From an uncultured Lachnospiraceae bacterium (GTDB lineage: Bacteria > Bacillota > Clostridia > Lachnospirales > Lachnospiraceae), in the NCBI GenBank assembly GCA_910588865.1, contig CAJUSJ010000001.1, positions 59,001 to 123,000 on the forward strand: DNA of 64,000 nucleotides, given 5' to 3'. The notes beneath the pieces are model-generated. The model made no database searches, was not told the origin of the DNA, and worked only from the letters and a program-made list of their open reading frames with translations. A program made the position numbers and the translations under genes. Shown here in pieces: positions 41,928-50,712 of this stretch (positions within the stretch are counted from its first letter, which is position 1; each line of letters starts with the position of its first letter).

Positions 41928-42857
41928 TTATTCAAACAGTGGTGTGGACAGATAGCGGTCTCCCGTATCCGGAAGCAGCGCTACAATGGTTTTGCCCCTG
42001 TTCTCCGGGCGTTTGGCCAGCAAGATCCCGGCCCACACGGCGGCTCCGGAGGAAATGCCTACAAGGACTCCCTCCTCCCTGCCTACTTTTCTCCCCGCGG
42101 CAAATGCCTCCTCATTTTTCACGGTGATGACCTCATCGTAGATGTCTGTGTCCAGCACATCCGGGACAAATCCCGCGCCGATGCCCTGGATCTTGTGAGC
42201 CCCCGGGGTGCCCTTGCTCAGCACAGGAGAATCAGCCGGCTCCACGGCAACGATTTTTATATCAGGGTTCTGGCTCTTCAGATAAGCCCCCACACCGGTC
42301 ACGGTTCCGCCGGTGCCCACGCCGGCCACAAAAATGTCCACCTTGCCGTCTGTGTCCGCCCAGATCTCAGGACCAGTGGTGGCCTTGTGGACAGCCGGGT
42401 TTGCTGGGTTCACAAACTGTCCTGGGATAAATCCCCCCGGAATCTCCGCTGCCAGCTCCTCCGCTTTGGCTATCGCGCCTTTCATGCCCTTGGAGCCCTC
42501 TGTAAGCACCAGTTCAGCGCCGTAGGCCTTCATCAATTGTCTGCGCTCCGCGCTCATGGTCTCCGGCATCACGATCATGATCCGGTATCCCCTGGCCGCT
42601 GCCACAGAAGCCAGGCCGATTCCCGTGTTTCCTGATGTGGGCTCAATGATGACGGAGTCTTTTCTCAGCAGTCCTTTTTTCTCCGCGTCATCAATCATCG
42701 CCCTGGCGACGCGGTCCTTTACCGAGCCGGCGGGATTAAAGTATTCAAGCTTAGCCAGAAGCTTTGCCGAAAGCCCCTCCGAATTCTCAATGTGTGTTAG
42801 CTCCAAAAGAGGGGTATTCCCGATAAGCTGATCCGCGGATGTATAGATCGTTCCCAT
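41928..42857 (-). CDS. cysK: Cysteine synthase A (O-acetylserine sulfhydrylase)
   Basis: A 309-residue PLP enzyme. The PLP lysine is in FNPAGSVKDRVARAM, the substrate loop in EPTSGNTGIGLA, the phosphate loop in VAGVGTGGTVTGVG, and GISSGAAVWA follows. It makes cysteine from O-acetylserine and sulfide. A consensus promoter drives it divergently from an Rrf2 regulator, the arrangement expected for control by a CymR-like repressor. Confidence 0.95.
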   Translation of the reverse strand: MGTIYTSADQLIGNTPLLELTHIENSEGLSAKLLAKLEYFNPAGSVKDRVARAMIDDAEKKGLLRKDSVIIEPTSGNTGIGLASVAAARGYRIMIVMPETMSAERRQLMKAYGAELVLTEGSKGMKGAIAKAEELAAEIPGGFIPGQFVNPANPAVHKATTGPEIWADTDGKVDIFVAGVGTGGTVTGVGAYLKSQNPDIKIVAVEPADSPVLSKGTPGAHKIQGIGAGFVPDVLDTDIYDEVITVKNEEAFAAGRKVGREEGVLVGISSGAAVWAGILLAKRPENRGKTIVALLPDTGDRYLSTPLFE

Positions 42858-42941
42858 GATAAAGTCTCCTTTCCGCTGTCTGCCCCTTTCTGGTCCAACG
42901 GAGCAGACAATATAACCTACTTTTTTGATTGGTTAATAGGA

Positions 42942-42970
42942 ATTATAGTCCCTGTTTATGGCTTTGTCAA
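42942..42970 (-). promoter_or_regulatory. Consensus promoter of cysK with overlapping candidate operator
   Basis: Perfect TTGACA (42965-42970) and TATAAT (42942-42947), 17 bp apart. TAGGAATT (42937-42944) overlaps the -10 box, and its inverted copy AATTCCTA (42993-43000) sits in the rrf2 promoter. These are candidate half-sites for the Rrf2 protein. Confidence 0.85.
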
Positions 42971-42989
42971 CAAGAAACTTCTTATCCAA

Positions 42990-43018
42990 TTGAATTCCTA
43001 CTTCCTTTATAGTATAAT
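42990..43018 (+). promoter_or_regulatory. Promoter of the rrf2 gene with candidate operator
   Basis: TTGAAT (42990-42995) and perfect TATAAT (43013-43018), spacer 17 bp. AATTCCTA in the spacer and GGTTAAT just after the -10 box both recur near the cysK promoter, suggesting shared autoregulation. Confidence 0.75.
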
Positions 43019-43044
43019 AGGTTAATTGAAAGGAGTCTAAGGTC

Positions 43045-43473
43045 ATGATGATATCTACAAGGGGAAGATACGCGCTGCGGGTTCTGGTGGACATGGCGGA
43101 AAATCAGAAGGACGGCTATATCCCGTTAAAAGACATAGCCGCCCGCCAGGAGATCTCTGAAAAGTATCTGGAGAGCATTGTCAAGATCCTGGTAAAGGAA
43201 AAGATTGTCACAGCTGTCCGGGGCAAAGGCGGCGGCTACCGATTAGGAAGACTGCCGGAGGAGATTTCCGTGGAGCGGATCCTGATCCTGACCGAGGGAA
43301 GTCTGGCTCCCGTGGCATGTATAGCTGAAAACCCGGTCTGCCGGAGGATGCCTGACTGCCGGACCCTGAACCTGTGGAGAGGGCTGGATCAGGTGGTTCA
43401 CGAATATCTGGCTAAGTATTCCATCAGGGATCTGATGTCCCGGACAGACGGCGGGTTTGATTATGTGATATGA
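43045..43473 (+). CDS. Rrf2 family transcriptional regulator (CymR/IscR-like)
   Basis: A 142-residue winged-helix regulator: STRGRYALRVLVDMAENQ, LKDIAARQEISEKYLESIV and VRGKGGGYRLGR are family hallmarks. Three cysteines (CIAENPVC, then RRMPDC) sit where IscR-type proteins bind an iron-sulfur cluster. Divergent placement from cysK favours a sulfur regulator, but the cysteine triad keeps cluster sensing possible. AAAGGAG precedes ATG 43045. It converges on the HAD gene with only six bases between the stops. Confidence 0.88.
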   Translation: MMISTRGRYALRVLVDMAENQKDGYIPLKDIAARQEISEKYLESIVKILVKEKIVTAVRGKGGGYRLGRLPEEISVERILILTEGSLAPVACIAENPVCRRMPDCRTLNLWRGLDQVVHEYLAKYSIRDLMSRTDGGFDYVI

Positions 43474-43479
43474 CGGGGG

Positions 43480-44241
43480 TTAGGTGCCCGTGGGAAGCAA
43501 ATCTGACAATTCATCGCAGATAAAGTCCGAAAAACAATAAGAGCCCCGAAAAACACGCTTTCGCGGGTTCATAACCATATGGGATAGTCCACTTGGCAGA
43601 ATGGCCGCGTCTGCCGCCTCAAGCATGGGCAGATCCGGTATGCTGTCACCAGCGGCCACGGACCAGGAGATTCCCTCTCTCGCGGAAAACCTTTTCAGCG
43701 CGGCGCCTTTGTTTATGGCTGATGGAATACAGTAGACCTTCCGGCTGTCAAAATAGATAGTTAGCTTTGATCCCTTGAAAGCCTGGGATAATCGGGAGGC
43801 GGCAAGCGGGGGGGCGTCAACTCTGGCATAGATCATAATTCCCTCTGCCTCGTGAATGTTTTGTACAGAAAGCTCCAGGCGGATGAATTTTTCCGCCTCC
43901 AAAAGCCAGGAAACCCCGTCTTCCGCGATGAGCCTGGTTTCCGCGATCCACCGGGGGTCCACTTTATTGTTATGGAGAAGGATCCCGCCATTGCATACCA
44001 GCGCGTATTGGCATCCAAATCCCATAAAGGTTTCAGACAGGCGGGCATACTGCTCACAGGTTCTTGTGGTTACCGGAATCAGCCGGATCTTATCCTGGGT
44101 GGTCAGGAAGTTAAAAGATTTTTGGGTCATATAGCTTTGAACGCAGTTATTCAGATATTCTACGGCAACACGCTGGCCAGGAAGAGAAACTCTATGAGAA
44201 TACACGAAAGTATTATCCAGATCCGAAAAGAAATCAATCAA
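43480..44241 (-). CDS. HAD-family phosphatase of the Ter biosynthetic module
   Basis: A 253-residue HAD hydrolase. I start it at TTG 44241, which is 5 bases after GGGAGGTG; a longer reading begins inside that site. The nucleophile motif is FFSDLDNT and the late acidic motif is AAGDSIPDLPMLEAAD, with the lysine in SAINKGAALKRF, so it should be active. It is the last gene of the Ter operon and belongs to the set proposed to make a nucleoside-like metabolite, presumably removing a phosphate. No obvious terminator separates it from the convergent rrf2 gene. Confidence 0.8.
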   Translation of the reverse strand: MIDFFSDLDNTFVYSHRVSLPGQRVAVEYLNNCVQSYMTQKSFNFLTTQDKIRLIPVTTRTCEQYARLSETFMGFGCQYALVCNGGILLHNNKVDPRWIAETRLIAEDGVSWLLEAEKFIRLELSVQNIHEAEGIMIYARVDAPPLAASRLSQAFKGSKLTIYFDSRKVYCIPSAINKGAALKRFSAREGISWSVAAGDSIPDLPMLEAADAAILPSGLSHMVMNPRKRVFRGSYCFSDFICDELSDLLPTGT

Positions 44242-44266
44242 CAGGACACCTCCCAACTAATAAATT

Positions 44267-45316
44267 TCAGCTGTCAGTAAAAGACCGTATCAGGCCGCAG
44301 GCGCGGTAATTGTTGAGAGGATACTCCACAAGCGGTACGCCTTTTTCCTCCGCCAGTTGGTACAGGTGCCCCAAATGCTCATGGTCCTCCAGACTGTGAA
44401 CCAAAACCTTCCACGGCATTCGGCGCAGCAGCACCCGGGTTGCCTCGCCGATACTTGGTTTGACAAGGTTTATGTCTTTGATGTTGAAATCGCGGCAAAT
44501 GCTGTTGACCTCATCCATGCCGCTCATGGTCAGCTTACTCTCCCGCTCCATACTCAGCTCACTGGAAAAACAGCTTTCCACGGCATTAATAAATGTGTAG
44601 GTCAGATCCTTGTCAGCCAATTCGCCGTAAAAGGCCGCCCCATGGAACTCATCCGGGCCAATGATGTCGTTTCGGTAGAACGTCCGGCTGAGCAGACCGG
44701 ACACGGTTGAGTTTAAGCAGGAATTCGCGATCAGGAAATCATCATTTGTACCTGCCTTTTCAGCGATGCCCGCCGGGTCTGAGAGCACGGCCAGTCCGGC
44801 GCTGACACCGGGATAATCCTTCATGGCCTGAATCAGCTCCCGCTGTATCGCGCCTTTACCTGTCCAGCCGTCAACAAACTGGAGGCTTTCCGGTTTATGC
44901 CTTGCCAGGATATAGTTCATCCCGTTCCTGTCAATACCCTTCCCCCGGATGATAGAGATGGTATAATGGAACACATTTACACAATAGGTTTGCTCCATAT
45001 AGCGCTTAAGCAGGATCCCCACAGGAGTGCCTGCCCGGGCCAGGGAAACGAGAACAATCTCATTCCGCTTTTCAGCCTGGATCTTTTGTGCCGCGCCGGC
45101 AACCGCCGCTGCCGTCATTTCGGAGTAAAGCTTCATGGCCTTGAAAAACATGTCAAGGTATGCCTTGGAGGGGACATATTCTATGGGAAGCATTTCAGAA
45201 TAGTGAACACCCCTTTGAATCAGCTGTTCCCGCTCTTTTGTTCCCAATGGCGTCACCATCCCAGTAATATCCTTCAGAAGTATGGTTACGTCTTCTGGCT
45301 TATAAGTGCTAAACAC
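44267..45316 (-). CDS. Phosphoribosyltransferase-like protein with C-terminal PELOTA-type domain
   Basis: A 349-residue protein of the Ter island. The start is GTG 45316 after GGAAGGAGG, overlapping the preceding gene by 8 bases. The N-terminal two thirds match the PRTase family of tellurite-resistance loci, also listed as StiP (MLPIEYVPSKAYLDMFF, LVSLARAGTPVGILLKRYM, FVDGWTGKGAIQREL, the last a PRPP-type loop). The last 75 residues (TRVLLRRMPWKVLVHSLEDH onward) fit the PELOTA RNA-binding-like domain. It is probably part of a pathway that joins a base-like group to ribose phosphate; the product is unknown. Confidence 0.8.
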   Translation of the reverse strand: MFSTYKPEDVTILLKDITGMVTPLGTKEREQLIQRGVHYSEMLPIEYVPSKAYLDMFFKAMKLYSEMTAAAVAGAAQKIQAEKRNEIVLVSLARAGTPVGILLKRYMEQTYCVNVFHYTISIIRGKGIDRNGMNYILARHKPESLQFVDGWTGKGAIQRELIQAMKDYPGVSAGLAVLSDPAGIAEKAGTNDDFLIANSCLNSTVSGLLSRTFYRNDIIGPDEFHGAAFYGELADKDLTYTFINAVESCFSSELSMERESKLTMSGMDEVNSICRDFNIKDINLVKPSIGEATRVLLRRMPWKVLVHSLEDHEHLGHLYQLAEEKGVPLVEYPLNNYRACGLIRSFTDS

Positions 45317-46451
45317 GGCTGCCTCCTTCCACAAAAATGATCCTGGAACAGCCGCTTATGCTGAGCGCCCTCGAAAGATCCGCCCGGGCCTTCTGGTCAT
45401 CTTCAGCGGTGTCAGTGACTACGATCGCGGTGTCGCGGGGAGCCAGATTGTAAATATAGGTTTCCCGCTCATTGTCAAAGAAACCGCGCAGTTTGAAGCC
45501 TGAACGGATGGGATAGGCTTCATCCAGGCAGATGCCGATCGGACTGCGGGTAGTCGCGTGGCATCTGACGGAGGCGGGGATATTGCTTCTTTCCAGCTCC
45601 TGTCCAAGCGCCAGGGAAGGGTACATACATTCCTCGGTTCCGAGAACCAGAACCTCTGCCCCCTTCTGGATGTCCGGTAACAGTTTTTCACACAGTCTAT
45701 TGGCCTGTTCCCGGCAGCTGTCCGTATATTTTGTAATCGAAACCCCAAGCCGGGGATTCATAAAAGGCTCATCTGTGTGAATAAGTTTGTAATCCGGCAG
45801 CCCGCTTGACGGGTCAGGGGATTTTGGCGGCTGGATGTCAAAATGGGCAACCGCGTCGCTGAGATCGTTTCCGCTGACCTTCACAAGGTACTGGCTCTCA
45901 ATTCCGGCATTGGAAAACCGCTTTTCATTTTCCTCGGAGAGCCGGTTAATGATAGAGGCGGCAATGAGCGGTTTGCTTTTTGCCTGTGGGAATGCCTCAC
46001 AAAGCTTATCAATAATATTCATAAGGGTTTTTCCGGTTGAGATTTCATCATCAACAAAGATTATCTCAGGAGTTTCCTCTATCCACTTCCCTAAATTTTT
46101 ACTGTATAGCTTCTGTTCAACCGCGTGGCTGTGCTCCTCGTTGAAGTAGATCCAGTCTGACAGCTCCCCATATGGTTCTCTCGTTGTATGGATATACTGA
46201 CATCCGGGATCCAGACATCCCGCTACAGCCGCCCCAATGGCTGTAGCGGTTTCGGCAAACCCGATAACAAGCTTTGCGGAAGGATATTTTTTTGCGACGC
46301 TCTCTCCGAGACAGGTCATCATTTTTAAGGATTGGGCAGGACTGACCGGAAGATGCTTGGCCTGTAATGGATTAACCAGCAAATAGGTCCTCTTTGTATT
46401 ATGGTGCCTCTTTGCCAACACTAAAGTATTTTCAGCTGTATAGGAATTCAA
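45309..46451 (-). CDS. Phosphoribosyltransferase with TRSP domain
   Basis: A 380-residue protein. The PRPP-binding loop EIIFVDDEISTGKT lies at 129-142, and VIGFAETATAIGAAVAG and HTTREPYGELSDW are conserved upstream of it. The C-terminal part carries the TRSP signature region (VLVLGTEECMYPSLALGQEL, CHATTRSPIGI). It starts with TTG 46451 after GGAGG. It pairs with the second PRTase-like protein encoded next and with the lyase upstream. The expected ATP-grasp partner of this pathway is not found in the window. Confidence 0.82.
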   Translation of the reverse strand: MNSYTAENTLVLAKRHHNTKRTYLLVNPLQAKHLPVSPAQSLKMMTCLGESVAKKYPSAKLVIGFAETATAIGAAVAGCLDPGCQYIHTTREPYGELSDWIYFNEEHSHAVEQKLYSKNLGKWIEETPEIIFVDDEISTGKTLMNIIDKLCEAFPQAKSKPLIAASIINRLSEENEKRFSNAGIESQYLVKVSGNDLSDAVAHFDIQPPKSPDPSSGLPDYKLIHTDEPFMNPRLGVSITKYTDSCREQANRLCEKLLPDIQKGAEVLVLGTEECMYPSLALGQELERSNIPASVRCHATTRSPIGICLDEAYPIRSGFKLRGFFDNERETYIYNLAPRDTAIVVTDTAEDDQKARADLSRALSISGCSRIIFVEGGSRV

Positions 46452-46485
46452 TGCTGTTCGCCTCCAAATTGTTGAGAAAAGTCAG

Positions 46486-47463
46486 TTACTGGTCCAGGAT
46501 ACCATAGATTTCCCCCAGAGTCGCGATCCGCAGGGCCCATCTTCCGTGGCATTTCACTTCGTTCATTCTGGAGCCATCGGAACTTTTTTCAACACCCAAG
46601 GTTGATGATTTCCAGCCAAGTATGCTTAGGGCATCCTCGTAGTCGGATTTTTTAACCTTCATGCTCTCATAGATCAACGGAAGCTGGCTTGGATGGATGG
46701 CTGTCTTTCCAATAAAACCGTTGAGCCGGTCCAGGGAAAGCTCGTTTTTTAAGCCAATTGCCCACTGGCCGGAAAGGTCGGTTCCAAAATATTCCCACAC
46801 AGGACCAGAGATCACATAATCGGCCGTGAAGATATTGATAATGTCCATAAGGATATCCCGGATGACCCCAATCTGATAGATATTCTGATCAGCTGCCCTG
46901 CGCAGGCCATAGAGATTGCTGAAATCGTTTCCTCCAACCCGGACATTCAGAATATATTCCCGCATACTGTCGAGAACAGCCTTAATTTCCAGAAGGGTCG
47001 GTATTCGGTTCCCGATATTGGCAATCATTTTACTTTCCAGAATAGGCATAATATACAGAGGATTCTCCAGCTCTCCGTTGATCGCGGAGATGATGTCCTT
47101 ATACTCATAGCAGTTGGACCGATCAAATTTTGGCAGGATGTATCCCGTGACCACATTGTAGTAAGCTTTCAGCATTTCATGTATATGCCTCATATGCTCC
47201 GGATCGCGGATCCGGACAAAGAGAAGAGGCATTCTGTCGCCGGGAATCTCCCGCTTGCTGATGGCCTCCAATGTATTACAAAGTTCTATTTCGGATTCTT
47301 CCAGTGCCTCATCGCGGATAGAGTCTTCGAGGCAAAAAGCCATGGAAGTAAGGCAGGGAAAAAAGTTATTCTCGATTTTTTCCGCAAGGCCGATATTGAT
47401 GGCAGGACTATACAGAAGGCCACCAACCATATATTGAAGCTTTGCGCGACCACATTTTGTCAT
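46486..47463 (-). CDS. CitE-like (HpcH/HpaI) C-C bond lyase of the Ter module
   Basis: A 325-residue TIM-barrel protein of the C-C_Bond_Lyase family that accompanies Ter PRTases. Features include GGLLYSPAINIGLAEKI, MAFCLEDSIRDEAL with acidic metal ligands, PLLFVRIRDPEHM, ILPKFDR, and FIGKTAIHPSQLPLIYESM as in citrate-lyase beta subunits. It probably cleaves or forms a carbon-carbon bond on the metabolite made by this operon. AAGGAGAAACGAA precedes the start. Confidence 0.82.
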   Translation of the reverse strand: MTKCGRAKLQYMVGGLLYSPAINIGLAEKIENNFFPCLTSMAFCLEDSIRDEALEESEIELCNTLEAISKREIPGDRMPLLFVRIRDPEHMRHIHEMLKAYYNVVTGYILPKFDRSNCYEYKDIISAINGELENPLYIMPILESKMIANIGNRIPTLLEIKAVLDSMREYILNVRVGGNDFSNLYGLRRAADQNIYQIGVIRDILMDIINIFTADYVISGPVWEYFGTDLSGQWAIGLKNELSLDRLNGFIGKTAIHPSQLPLIYESMKVKKSDYEDALSILGWKSSTLGVEKSSDGSRMNEVKCHGRWALRIATLGEIYGILDQ

Positions 47464-47504
47464 TTCGTTTCTCCTTGAACCAGATTAGAATTCAATTATT
47501 GCCC

Positions 47505-48728
47505 CTATTCAACATTTACGCCGTAGCTTTCACAGAGCTGTTTAAGACCGCTTCGATAACCGGAACCGACGAAACTCATCTTCCATTGGCCTTTGTATTG
47601 GTAGATCTCCGCGGCGACAACGGTCGTTTCCTCAGACAGATCCTTCAATTCAAATCGAAAGACCTCTTTGTCATGGCAAAATACCCGGATCGCGGGCGAC
47701 GAAACCATTGAAAAATTCTGCTGAGCATGATCGCCATAAATGGAATAGCTGACAACAATTTTGCTGACAGAGGAATCGACCTTGTTAAGATCGATCAGCA
47801 CCAGTGAGTTGGAATCCGCGGAAACGGACTTGACCGATTGGTTCGGGGCTTCTGTATTGCCAAAGAAAATCAGATCTTCATCCCGGGATACTTTGCCGTT
47901 TTCCCCTAAAAGAAAGCAGTAGCTGTCAATGTCCATATCCCGCGCCCCGCTCTGGTGCTCGAAGATAATTTTCAGCTGAGAGGAACCCAGTTCCTTTATG
48001 GAAATTCTCTGTCCTCTTCTCATATTCGGTACAGTCTCGTCAGCTGCCCGGGGGGCAATGATCTCATCCGATGGATTGATGGGAACCGGCAGCGACACCG
48101 CGGGTCCCTTTGACCGGGCAAGGGCTTTATCCTGGGTGACCCCGTTATTTAACGCTTTCCCTGTAATATAGATCCTCCGGGAAACAGAGGATTGTACCAT
48201 AAGTTCACCGTAGAGAATGGTATTGTGTCTCAGCCCGTCTGTGGTTAAGGTCAAACGGTTCTGCCCGGCAATTAATTGTTCGGGCTGTACCTGGAGCCCT
48301 TTTACTTTGCTGAGAAGTTTTGCGTCAGACGGCGCGTCCAGGCTGACCGTAAATGTGTTTGTCTTGTCCGCGGCAAACTCGCCTAAAGAGATGACGCTTG
48401 GAAGCTCCCATGATTCGGATTCCCCTGCCGAACCCACCACATTGCCATATACTTCGATGTTCTCAAGTTTCGTGTTGGGGTCACTGGTCTTAATTGCCGT
48501 GAACGCTTCTCTGCCTTCAGGATTGCCTGTTACTTCCACGCGCAGGTTCCTGATCGTGACATTTGGGGCGGACACCACCAATACTGGCCCCTTCTTGGCC
48601 CACAAAGTGGATCCCCGCCCATCGACGACACATGGGCGCTCCACAACAAGAGGGCCTTCGTATTCACCGGGCGACAGCGTGAAATCTCCACTTGAATTTG
48701 AGTTAAATTGTTCTTGAACCTTATTCAT
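47505..48728 (-). CDS. Beta-helix / TerD fusion protein
   Basis: A 407-residue protein. Residues 1 to about 190 are beta-rich: a short pectin-lyase-like helix (VVDGRGSTLWAKKGPVLVVS, NVTIRNLRVEV, LENIEVYGNVVG) and then an Ig-like segment. Residues about 235-407 are a TerD domain. The domain keeps the first acidic site (ARDMDIDSYCFLLG), but the usual GDNLTGAGDGDDE calcium motif is replaced by SVSADSNSLVL. It ends SGYRSGLKQLCESYGVNVE like the other TerDs. Probably a structural or binding variant in the TerD assembly; the role is unknown. Confidence 0.82.
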   Translation of the reverse strand: MNKVQEQFNSNSSGDFTLSPGEYEGPLVVERPCVVDGRGSTLWAKKGPVLVVSAPNVTIRNLRVEVTGNPEGREAFTAIKTSDPNTKLENIEVYGNVVGSAGESESWELPSVISLGEFAADKTNTFTVSLDAPSDAKLLSKVKGLQVQPEQLIAGQNRLTLTTDGLRHNTILYGELMVQSSVSRRIYITGKALNNGVTQDKALARSKGPAVSLPVPINPSDEIIAPRAADETVPNMRRGQRISIKELGSSQLKIIFEHQSGARDMDIDSYCFLLGENGKVSRDEDLIFFGNTEAPNQSVKSVSADSNSLVLIDLNKVDSSVSKIVVSYSIYGDHAQQNFSMVSSPAIRVFCHDKEVFRFELKDLSEETTVVAAEIYQYKGQWKMSFVGSGYRSGLKQLCESYGVNVE

Positions 48729-48789
48729 GATTTCCTTAAACTAAACAGAGAAAAGCGCGGAAGCGTTGGGAAGCTCCCGCGCGTCATCA

Positions 48790-49374
48790 TCAGACATTAA
48801 CACCGAAACTTCTGCAGAGGGCTTCCAGGCCGCCCTGATAGCCCGCGCCGACGGCGTTGAATTTCCAGTCATTGCCGTTTTTGTAGATCTCACAAACCAC
48901 CAGCGCGGTTTCAATGGAAAATTCCTCCGCGAGATCAAACTTCAGAACCTCCGTGCCGGTCATATCGCTGGGGTTTGCCATACGTGCGACGCGGACATAA
49001 GCGTTGGATACCTGGCCAAAGTTCTGGCGGCGGGCTGGCGCGTCATAGATGGTTACGGTAATGGCGATCTTCTGAACATCAGCGGGAACCTTAGTGAAGT
49101 CAATGATGAGGACTTCGTCATCACCATCGCCGGCACCGGTCAGGTTGTCGCCGGTATGACGGACGGAACCATCGGAACTTTTCAGATTACCATAAAAGAT
49201 AAAATCCCCATCCTTGCGGACCTTGCCGTTGGCGCCAAGCATAAAAGCGGCCGCGTCCAGATCGAAATCAGCGCCTCCGTCGTATCGGTTCGTATCCCAG
49301 CCCAGCCCGATGAGCGCCATGGTCATACTTTTGTCAAGACTTACCCTCTGACCCTTTGAAAGGTTAACACCCAT
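48790..49374 (-). CDS. terD: TerD family calcium-binding stress protein (copy 3)
   Basis: A 194-residue TerD protein starting at ATG 49374 after AAAGGAGGAATCATA. Both calcium motifs are intact (GGADFDLDAAAFMLG and GDNLTGAGDGDDEVLIIDF). TerD proteins bind calcium and form part of the tellurite, phage and oxidative stress response. It is one of three complete copies in this operon and is most similar by eye to the copy at 50713. Confidence 0.93.
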   Translation of the reverse strand: MGVNLSKGQRVSLDKSMTMALIGLGWDTNRYDGGADFDLDAAAFMLGANGKVRKDGDFIFYGNLKSSDGSVRHTGDNLTGAGDGDDEVLIIDFTKVPADVQKIAITVTIYDAPARRQNFGQVSNAYVRVARMANPSDMTGTEVLKFDLAEEFSIETALVVCEIYKNGNDWKFNAVGAGYQGGLEALCRSFGVNV

Positions 49375-49387
49375 TATGATTCCTCCT

Positions 49388-49978
49388 TTAAACAAATCGC
49401 TTGGCAAGATCGCCTATGCTATTATCCTGAGTTGCCTGGCCGATCGCGTTAAATTTCCACGCGCCGTTGTAACGATATACTTCGCCGAATACCATAGCGG
49501 TCATATTGTCATAATTTTCGGAAAGATTGTACTTGCAAAGTTCCTGATTGGTTTCCGCGTCACAGACTCTGATGAACGCGTTTCTGATCAGACCGAAGTG
49601 CTGTCTGCGCTGCATGGCCTGATAAATATTTACAACCACAATAATCTTGTCATACTGGGTAGGAAGGGAGGCAAGATCAATCATGATCTGCTCATCGTCA
49701 CCGTCGCCCGCGCCGGTCAGATTGTCTCCCATATGGCGGACACAACCGGAACGGTGGGTCAGGTTGCCAAAATAGACGACATCATCTGTGCCCTGGAGAC
49801 GGCCGTTTACACAGATAAACGCGGAAGCGTCACAGTCAATATCCTGAGGCTTTGGGGCAAAAAATCCCCTGGACTGCTGAACCTCGTCCCAGCCAAGTCC
49901 GACCATCACCCGGTGGAGAGAACCGCCGTTGCTTTTGCGGAGTTCAACTTTCTGGCCTTTTTGAAGATTTACGGACAT
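49388..49978 (-). CDS. TerD family protein (copy 2)
   Basis: A 196-residue TerD-like protein, 13 bases upstream of copy 3, after AAAGGAGAAAATAGT. The calcium motif GDNLTGAGDGDDEQIMIDL is intact. The first site is altered by an insertion (QSRGFFAPKPQDIDCDASAF), so this copy is more divergent, like TerZ/TerX-type paralogues. The C-terminus RYNGAWKFNAIGQATQDNSI also differs from the other copies. Confidence 0.9.
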   Translation of the reverse strand: MSVNLQKGQKVELRKSNGGSLHRVMVGLGWDEVQQSRGFFAPKPQDIDCDASAFICVNGRLQGTDDVVYFGNLTHRSGCVRHMGDNLTGAGDGDDEQIMIDLASLPTQYDKIIVVVNIYQAMQRRQHFGLIRNAFIRVCDAETNQELCKYNLSENYDNMTAMVFGEVYRYNGAWKFNAIGQATQDNSIGDLAKRFV

Positions 49979-50001
49979 ACTATTTTCTCCTTTGCTAAAA
50001 A

Positions 50002-50685
50002 TTAATTATTGCTCCCGGTCATTTTCTTGATCCACTGGGTAAAGGAAGCGGGATTCCTGGTCTGGATCAAAACCGTGCCAGGGCCTCTGAAACGGCATAC
50101 CAGACATTCGCCGGACATAATGCTGGATATCCAACCATTAGATGCCTTCTCGATCCGATAATTCATGTAATCAGGCCATGCCACAAGATGGCCGTTGTCC
50201 ACGATGGCTTCCTCTCCCGGGTCCAGATTGATCGCGTGAATCGCGCCGTAACTGCTTAAGAATACGGTTCCCCGGCCCCGCGCGTTTACTACAAAAAAGC
50301 CTTCCCGTGAAAAGATACCCTGGGCAAGGTTTTGTATGGCCGTATCCACCTGAATCCCCTGGGTGGCTGCCAGAAATCCGTCCTTCTGAACCCTCAGGTT
50401 GTAAGAGCCATCTAAGTCGACATCTATAATACCACCTGGTATGGGATGACCAAGAAGCACATATCCCGGGCCTCTGGACGCGACAATGTTCTGAAAGAAA
50501 AAGCTCTCACCAGCCAAAACACGTCTTGCTATGCCGCTTATCAGATTTCCTCCCATAGATCCGTTTACATCCAGCGTTCCGGACATGGCGACCATCGCGT
50601 CCGATTCAGCCTTGATGGATTCACCTTGCGCGAGGTCGCATTTTACCACCGGAAAAGCGTCTTGATAAAGAATCTGATAATTCAT
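50002..50685 (-). CDS. AIM24/TIGR00266 family protein
   Basis: A 227-residue all-beta protein of the AIM24 family, with DVNGSMGGNLISGIARRVLAG, ESFFFQNIVA, GRGTVFLSSYGAIHAI and GPGTVLIQTRNPASFTQWI. Its molecular function is not established. AIM24-like genes recur beside terD in Firmicutes, and here it lies between two TerD copies. Its own ribosome binding site is weak, so it may depend on coupling. Confidence 0.88.
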   Translation of the reverse strand: MNYQILYQDAFPVVKCDLAQGESIKAESDAMVAMSGTLDVNGSMGGNLISGIARRVLAGESFFFQNIVASRGPGYVLLGHPIPGGIIDVDLDGSYNLRVQKDGFLAATQGIQVDTAIQNLAQGIFSREGFFVVNARGRGTVFLSSYGAIHAINLDPGEEAIVDNGHLVAWPDYMNYRIEKASNGWISSIMSGECLVCRFRGPGTVLIQTRNPASFTQWIKKMTGSNN

Positions 50686-50712
50686 ATAATAAGCTCACTT
50701 TCTGATTCAAGA

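Noticed and set aside
45316..46451. Reading the PRTase/TRSP protein as an ordinary adenine or orotate phosphoribosyltransferase
   Set aside because: The length, the TRSP-type C-terminus and the Ter neighbours point to the tellurite-locus family instead.
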